DNA of 64,000 nucleotides from JAQVSH01 sp964451605. GTDB lineage: Bacteria; Bacteroidota; Bacteroidia; Bacteroidales; UBA4181. The notes below the pieces were generated by a model. That model was not told where the DNA came from, made no database searches, and was given only the letters and a program-made list of their open reading frames with translations. The translations under genes and the position numbers were made by a program. The stretch's first letter is position 1. Each line of letters begins with the position of its first letter. Positions 63,764 to 64,000 of this stretch are shown here, piece after piece. The stretch is from assembly GCA_964451605.1 (NCBI GenBank), contig CAYVJA010000002.1, positions 34,925-98,924 of the forward strand, written 5' to 3'.

Positions 63764-63912
63764 TGCTCTAATGCTCTAGTGCTCTAGTGCTCTAATGCTC
63801 TAGTGCTCTAATGCTCTAGTGCTCTGGTGCTGCGCTTCGCGCGAATTCCGCTTGATTCTGCCTGATTGGGGGTAACTGCCTCTTCGACATGACAAGTTTG
63901 TCGACCCATTCG
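63755..63912 (+). repeat. Mosaic octamer repeat locus R8
   Basis: Nine octamers in register (63755-63826): ACGCTCTA, four ATGCTCTA, three GTGCTCTA and one GTGCTCTG, starting inside the purN coding end. Then GTGCTGCGCTTCGCGCG, then the 50-bp module (about 63868-63912), which contains GGTAACTGCCTCTTCGACA followed by TGACAAGTTTGTCGA. Confidence 0.9.
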
Positions 63913-63992
63913 CGCCCTCACTCGCTAAAAGAGGAGAACTCGCTACGCTCAAACAGCTCCTCTTTTTAGCGCTCATTGAGAGCGATGGGTCC
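63902..63992. repeat. Long imperfect hairpin at the R8 edge
   Basis: Arms pair CGCTAAAAGAGGAG (63923-63936) with CTCCTCTTTTTAGCG (63957-63971), and outside them GACCCAT...GCGC with GCG...ATGGGTC. The loop holds CTCGCTACGCTC. The structure may continue past the window end. Confidence 0.7.
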
Positions 63993-64000
63993 CCGCCCAA

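Noticed and set aside
63800..64000. Open frame on the minus strand over R8
   Set aside because: It is a translation of the repeats themselves (the octamers and hairpin) and has no protein features.

Overview
The window looks like chromosomal DNA of a Bacteroidales-type Bacteroidota. Several promoters fit the Bacteroidota pattern (TTTG or TTG, 19-21 nt, TAnnTTTG) and Shine-Dalgarno sequences are scarce. Gene content also fits: DUF5686 and DUF1573 proteins, an IPExxxVDY-like protein beside rnc-fabF-acpP, paired methylmalonyl-CoA mutase subunits, class I fumarase, and many secreted glycan-active enzymes. No genus can be assigned from the sequence alone. Two 10-N assembly gaps (897-906 and 5035-5044) each break a gene.

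Layout. 1-4639 (minus): a host-glycan operon GH110, GH29, PNGase F. 4740-8292: a CAT-anticodon tRNA, HAD hydrolase, ArsC-like protein, class I fumarase and an exported flavodoxin. 8371-18495: GH78 rhamnosidase, two soluble sensor kinases, an 8Fe ferredoxin, a lipoprotein glycosidase-like protein and a nitroreductase. 18493-24329: der, era, a LolC/E-type permease, a NamZ-like exo-muramidase and an ArsP-type permease. 24511-31593: a third sensor kinase, a broken rhamnogalacturonan lyase, an ICMT-type methyltransferase, a CDF zinc exporter, remains of an AbiE toxin-antitoxin pair, and tRNA-Leu. 31732-44259: a secreted gluzincin, cls, valS, DUF1573, an aminotransferase, pyrF, prfA, nadB and mpl. 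44376-52316: two tRNA-Glu genes, GH2 beta-galactosidase, gltX and DUF5686. 52478-63763: mutA-mutB, a SPOR lipoprotein, an OmpA lipoprotein, tRNA-Arg, gpmI, folK, the IPExxxVDY-like gene, rnc, fabF, acpP and purN.

The most unusual feature is a family of mosaic intergenic repeats at eight places, about one per 8 kb. Each has an array of a degenerate octamer (ATGCTCTA/GTGCTCTA, variant ACTGCTAC), often followed by a small GC-rich hairpin (TGCGC-TTC-GCGCA). Some also carry a heptamer array (ATGGTTA-like) and a roughly 50-bp module containing GGTAACTGCCTCTTCGACA. At six loci the arrays touch gene ends: all eight flanking stop codons lie in, or within 3 nt of, repeat units, and seven of the eight arrays run in the sense direction of the gene. 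The octamer carries TAA/TAG at each unit junction and, because its period is 8, closes all three frames within 24 nt. In at least two genes the C-terminal residues appear to be supplied by the repeats. I do not recognise this family.

Metabolically, the genes suggest a saccharolytic organism that releases and trims host N-glycans and B-type antigens, uses rhamnogalacturonan-type plant polysaccharide, and runs a fumarate / methylmalonyl-CoA branch as propionate or succinate formers do. Housekeeping genes for ribosome assembly, translation, NAD and pyrimidine synthesis and fatty-acid synthesis fill the rest.
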